Shown here: piece after piece, positions 28,039 to 30,400 of the stretch
Layout of the letters: each line of letters starts with the position of its first letter
How positions within the stretch are numbered: position 1 is the stretch's first letter
DNA from: Mucidula mucida
Lineage: Eukaryota; Basidiomycota; Agaricomycetes; Agaricales; Physalacriaceae
Length of the DNA stretch: 30,400 bases
Assembly (NCBI GenBank): GCA_015501055.1
Contig: JADNYV010000419.1
Span: 1-30,400 of the forward strand
Direction of reading: 5' to 3'
Program-made: the position numbers and the translations under genes
Notes under the pieces: generated by a model
Databases searched by the model: none
What the model saw: the letters and a program-made list of their open reading frames with translations, nothing else
What the model was told of the DNA's origin: nothing

Positions 28039-30400
28039 ATGCTGAATCTTGAATCAAACACGAACACTGATGGTCTCTCACCCACTCTCCGAGATCTTCT
28101 TGGACAATATAATGCTCTCAACCCCGAAGGTGTTTGCTTGATTTTATTTGACGTATTCGGAAAACTAATGTAACTCGGCTTTGTAGACAGAGCGTTATTC
28201 ATGGCTGAGATGAACGCCTCTTCTGCCTTTATTTCAACCTCCGCGAATAACGACGTCGGCATCAATTCCCTAGAACGTGATGTCCAGGACCAAGTCCCGA
28301 ACCACTTTCCTTCAGTAGCCACTAACGGCCGTACCGCCTCACCAGACGGTAGCCCCATGAAGGTGGACAACACGAGTTTGCCAGATGCCAGTCCGGTGGT
28401 CGACGAAGAACTTCCAGCTCACGATGACTCTACCTCGGAAAGTCGCCTTTTCAACACCGCGCGACTTGAAGACAGATCCTCGGCGGAAATCGATACAAAC
28501 CTCGTTTTCACTCAGGTTTGCGGCGCTTTGCTTCCTGCTTTACTGGATAAGGGTGGCATCCCTTTTCTGCGTCGCATTCGGCCTGCGTTGAAAAAGATAG
28601 CTACAGGAGAATTTCAGTACCCGACGTGGATGCCTGAAGATGCGGAAAATATGCCCGCTGATGTTCGCGAGCATTTCACCGCGTTAAAGATACCTCGTTT
28701 ACGCGGATCTACAACGCCTTGTCTGCTCCTGCATGACTTGGGTTCTAGTTCCGACCAGGAAGTCGGAAAACTAGCAAAGATGCTCTCTACCTTCGTTGAC
28801 ATCGTACACCACAAGTGCGTGTGCTCCACTCAGATGATAACTGTACTAAAGTTTGCATTCAGATGTTTTGTCAATTGCTCTGGCTCAGGAAAGACCAGAC
28901 TTTGTCTAGAGAGTCTATGTCTCAAGTATGGACTATACTTCACATGCGCGACCCCAGAACTCGCCTCAGACGGTGATGATGATCTTGGAGGCCTTAGACC
29001 TCAGATTGGGTCTCGTGATCTCTCCTCTGTGGCTGACACTTTGATCAACGACAAGTCATTTACGCAGAATCTGAGGGACGCCAGTGTCCAGGACCCTATA
29101 GCCGCAGGGAAACTCAATTCCAAGATTGCTGCTCCGTATTTCGTTAGGGTCCTAGTCACGCGTCTGATCATATTCCTCGAATACCTTGGCTGTCTTTCCA
29201 AGGATCAGTTGCACAGTATGAACGCGAAGCGTGCTTGGATGTATCTTCAGGCCCAGCCTTTCCTCGATGACGATATTCCCGACGTCTTCGCGTCATTCGC
29301 CCGCCACGTTGTTCCGCAACACTATGACAAGACGGTTGATCCTGTATCGGTGATATGCAAGCAAATAGGTTCATGCTTGGTTGTCGCGATAACTTGCTTT
29401 CTCTCCCGATCGTCATTGATGAAGCGCAAGTGGGAGCGGGAACCCTTGGGGACGCGTTTCTCTCCTCGGCCAGCATCAGGCATGAGGTCACCGAATTGCA
29501 GACAAGACCCATTCTACGGGAAATCGTCTGGTCGTTCGCCACTATTGATATCAAGGTGGCGGATCAGAATGATTTTCACGAAGAGATTCAGCACCACAGT
29601 GCTCCGCGAAACTACGAACCTCATGTCATCATAACAGGCTCTGGACTTTCTCGAGAAGTTGCCTCGACGGCTTACGTTGGCGTTGGTACGCCCAAAGTGA
29701 TGGAGACAGTAACCGACACAGGTGCTTTTGCGATCCAAGAAAAACAGCAGAGGTACTTGAGAAAATATTTCCCTTCCGCCTGGTTGGATCATGAAGATGG
29801 AGAGATCTTGCAATACCGAGCCTGGATCTGGCTACGCGGAAGGTGAGTTCAGTCATTCAGATACACTGTTTGAGCTTGATTCCTTACTATGTCGATCAGG
29901 CATAGGTTTACTGCGTCTTTCATTGAATATACCCTTCGGAATTGGCAACACGCAGCGTTGCATGGCAACGTTTTGTTGAATATCTTTGTTGCTGGTCTGT
30001 CAGGTAACTTCGAACCATGGGATGCGGTCCGATATCCTATGAATTTGGACGGTGTTTCTAAACCTAAGGATTGGGACATCTTGGCGCAGCTGAATAAATT
30101 GCGTAGGTCATGACTCCAGGTGTTATCGGCTCATTGCTTACGATTCAAACAGCACCCTCGTTCAAAGTTGGCATTCGAAAGGAGATGTGCGACTACTTTA
30201 TACGCAACCAAAGACCTGCCGCCATCTACGATGCGACCGAAGAGGATATTCAGTCCGGTATCGGGCTTGTCCACCGCTTTGGAGGAGAGATCAGGATCAT
30301 TATCAGCGAGCCGCTGATTTGTCTTACTCTCTTTACCTTCGTAAACGAACCCTTTTCAAAGACAACCCAGGGCAAACCGGCCGAAATACAGACTCCACTC
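28039..30400 (+). CDS. P-loop NTPase of Crinkler/RHS-like type, partial at window end, with frame breaks
   Basis: Exon 1 28039-28129 (MLNLESNTNTDG..., LLGQYNALNPE). Intron 28130-28186 (57 nt, branch CTAAT). Exon 2 28187-28814 (RALFMAEMN, a Ser/Thr-rich linker, LLDKGGIPFLRRI). Intron 28815-28862 (48 nt, a multiple of three). Walker A follows in CFVNCSGSGKTRL, with GLYFTCATPEL after it. The frame changes between about 29330 and 29390 just before Walker B LPIVIDEAQ. An intron 29843-29899 leads to HRFTASFIEY. A second frame change near 30100-30115 precedes IRKEMCDYFIRNQ and IIISEPLICLTLF, open to the window end. The P-loop plus VIDEAQ pattern is that of the NTPase module shared by Crinkler-type and RHS-like proteins, common in agaricomycetes. 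No secretion signal or LFLAK-like start is visible, so an effector role is not supported. Confidence 0.68.

Noticed and set aside
28039..30400. Calling the NTPase a secreted Crinkler effector
   Set aside because: No signal peptide and no LFLAK-like N-terminus are visible; only the NTPase module supports the link.

Overview
The window looks like genomic DNA of a filamentous basidiomycete, most likely an agaricomycete. The evidence is short GT-AG introns (about 41-71 nt) with CTAAY-type branch sites, a multi-exon kinase-like protein and an F-box protein of kinds typical of mushroom-forming fungi, a large NTPase of the Crinkler/RHS-like type, and layered transposable elements. I saw no tRNA, rRNA, CRISPR array or bacterial-style operon.

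The layout is dominated by nested inverted duplications. A unit (kinase-like gene K, then a 3' fragment of a Ty3/gypsy chromo-integrase with its 3' LTR) is repeated head-to-head. Palindrome P1 has its centre at 1964-2091. Its right arm is split by an 8.4-kb Ty1/copia element (2460-10836) and resumes at 10842-12577. Palindrome P2 has its centre at 19662-19789 and arms of about 6 kb (13663-19661 and 19790-25782). The P2 arms carry, from the outside in, a spliced gene of unknown function, a 192-codon four-intron gene with a TATA box, an intact kinase-like gene, the gypsy 3' LTR and the gypsy integrase fragment. Outside each P2 arm lies a segment X (12578-13662 and 25783-26856) with an F-box gene. 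X has the same orientation on both sides although everything around it is mirrored. Beyond X are 5'-truncated kinase fragments (11582-12577 minus; 26857-27840 plus).

The copia element lies on the minus strand (5' LTR 10533-10836, 3' LTR 2460-2763, target duplication TTGCA). It is broken by frameshifts, a stop codon and a nested 2.86-kb DNA transposon (5387-8249, 8-bp target duplication ACACATAA) that carries its own BED-finger-like protein gene. A 244-bp MITE with a TA target duplication (1456-1699) sits in the P1 left arm.

From 27841 to the end the sequence is single copy. It carries the start of a multi-exon P-loop NTPase gene (from 28039) that runs off the window and shows two unexplained frame changes.

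The layering gives a relative history: gypsy insertion downstream of the kinase gene, foldback duplication into palindromes, copia insertion into one palindrome, then DNA-transposon insertion into copia. The 3' edge of the duplicated block (about 25.7-27.8 kb) differs from its sister copies almost only by small indels, so sequencing or assembly error must be excluded before reading it as decay.
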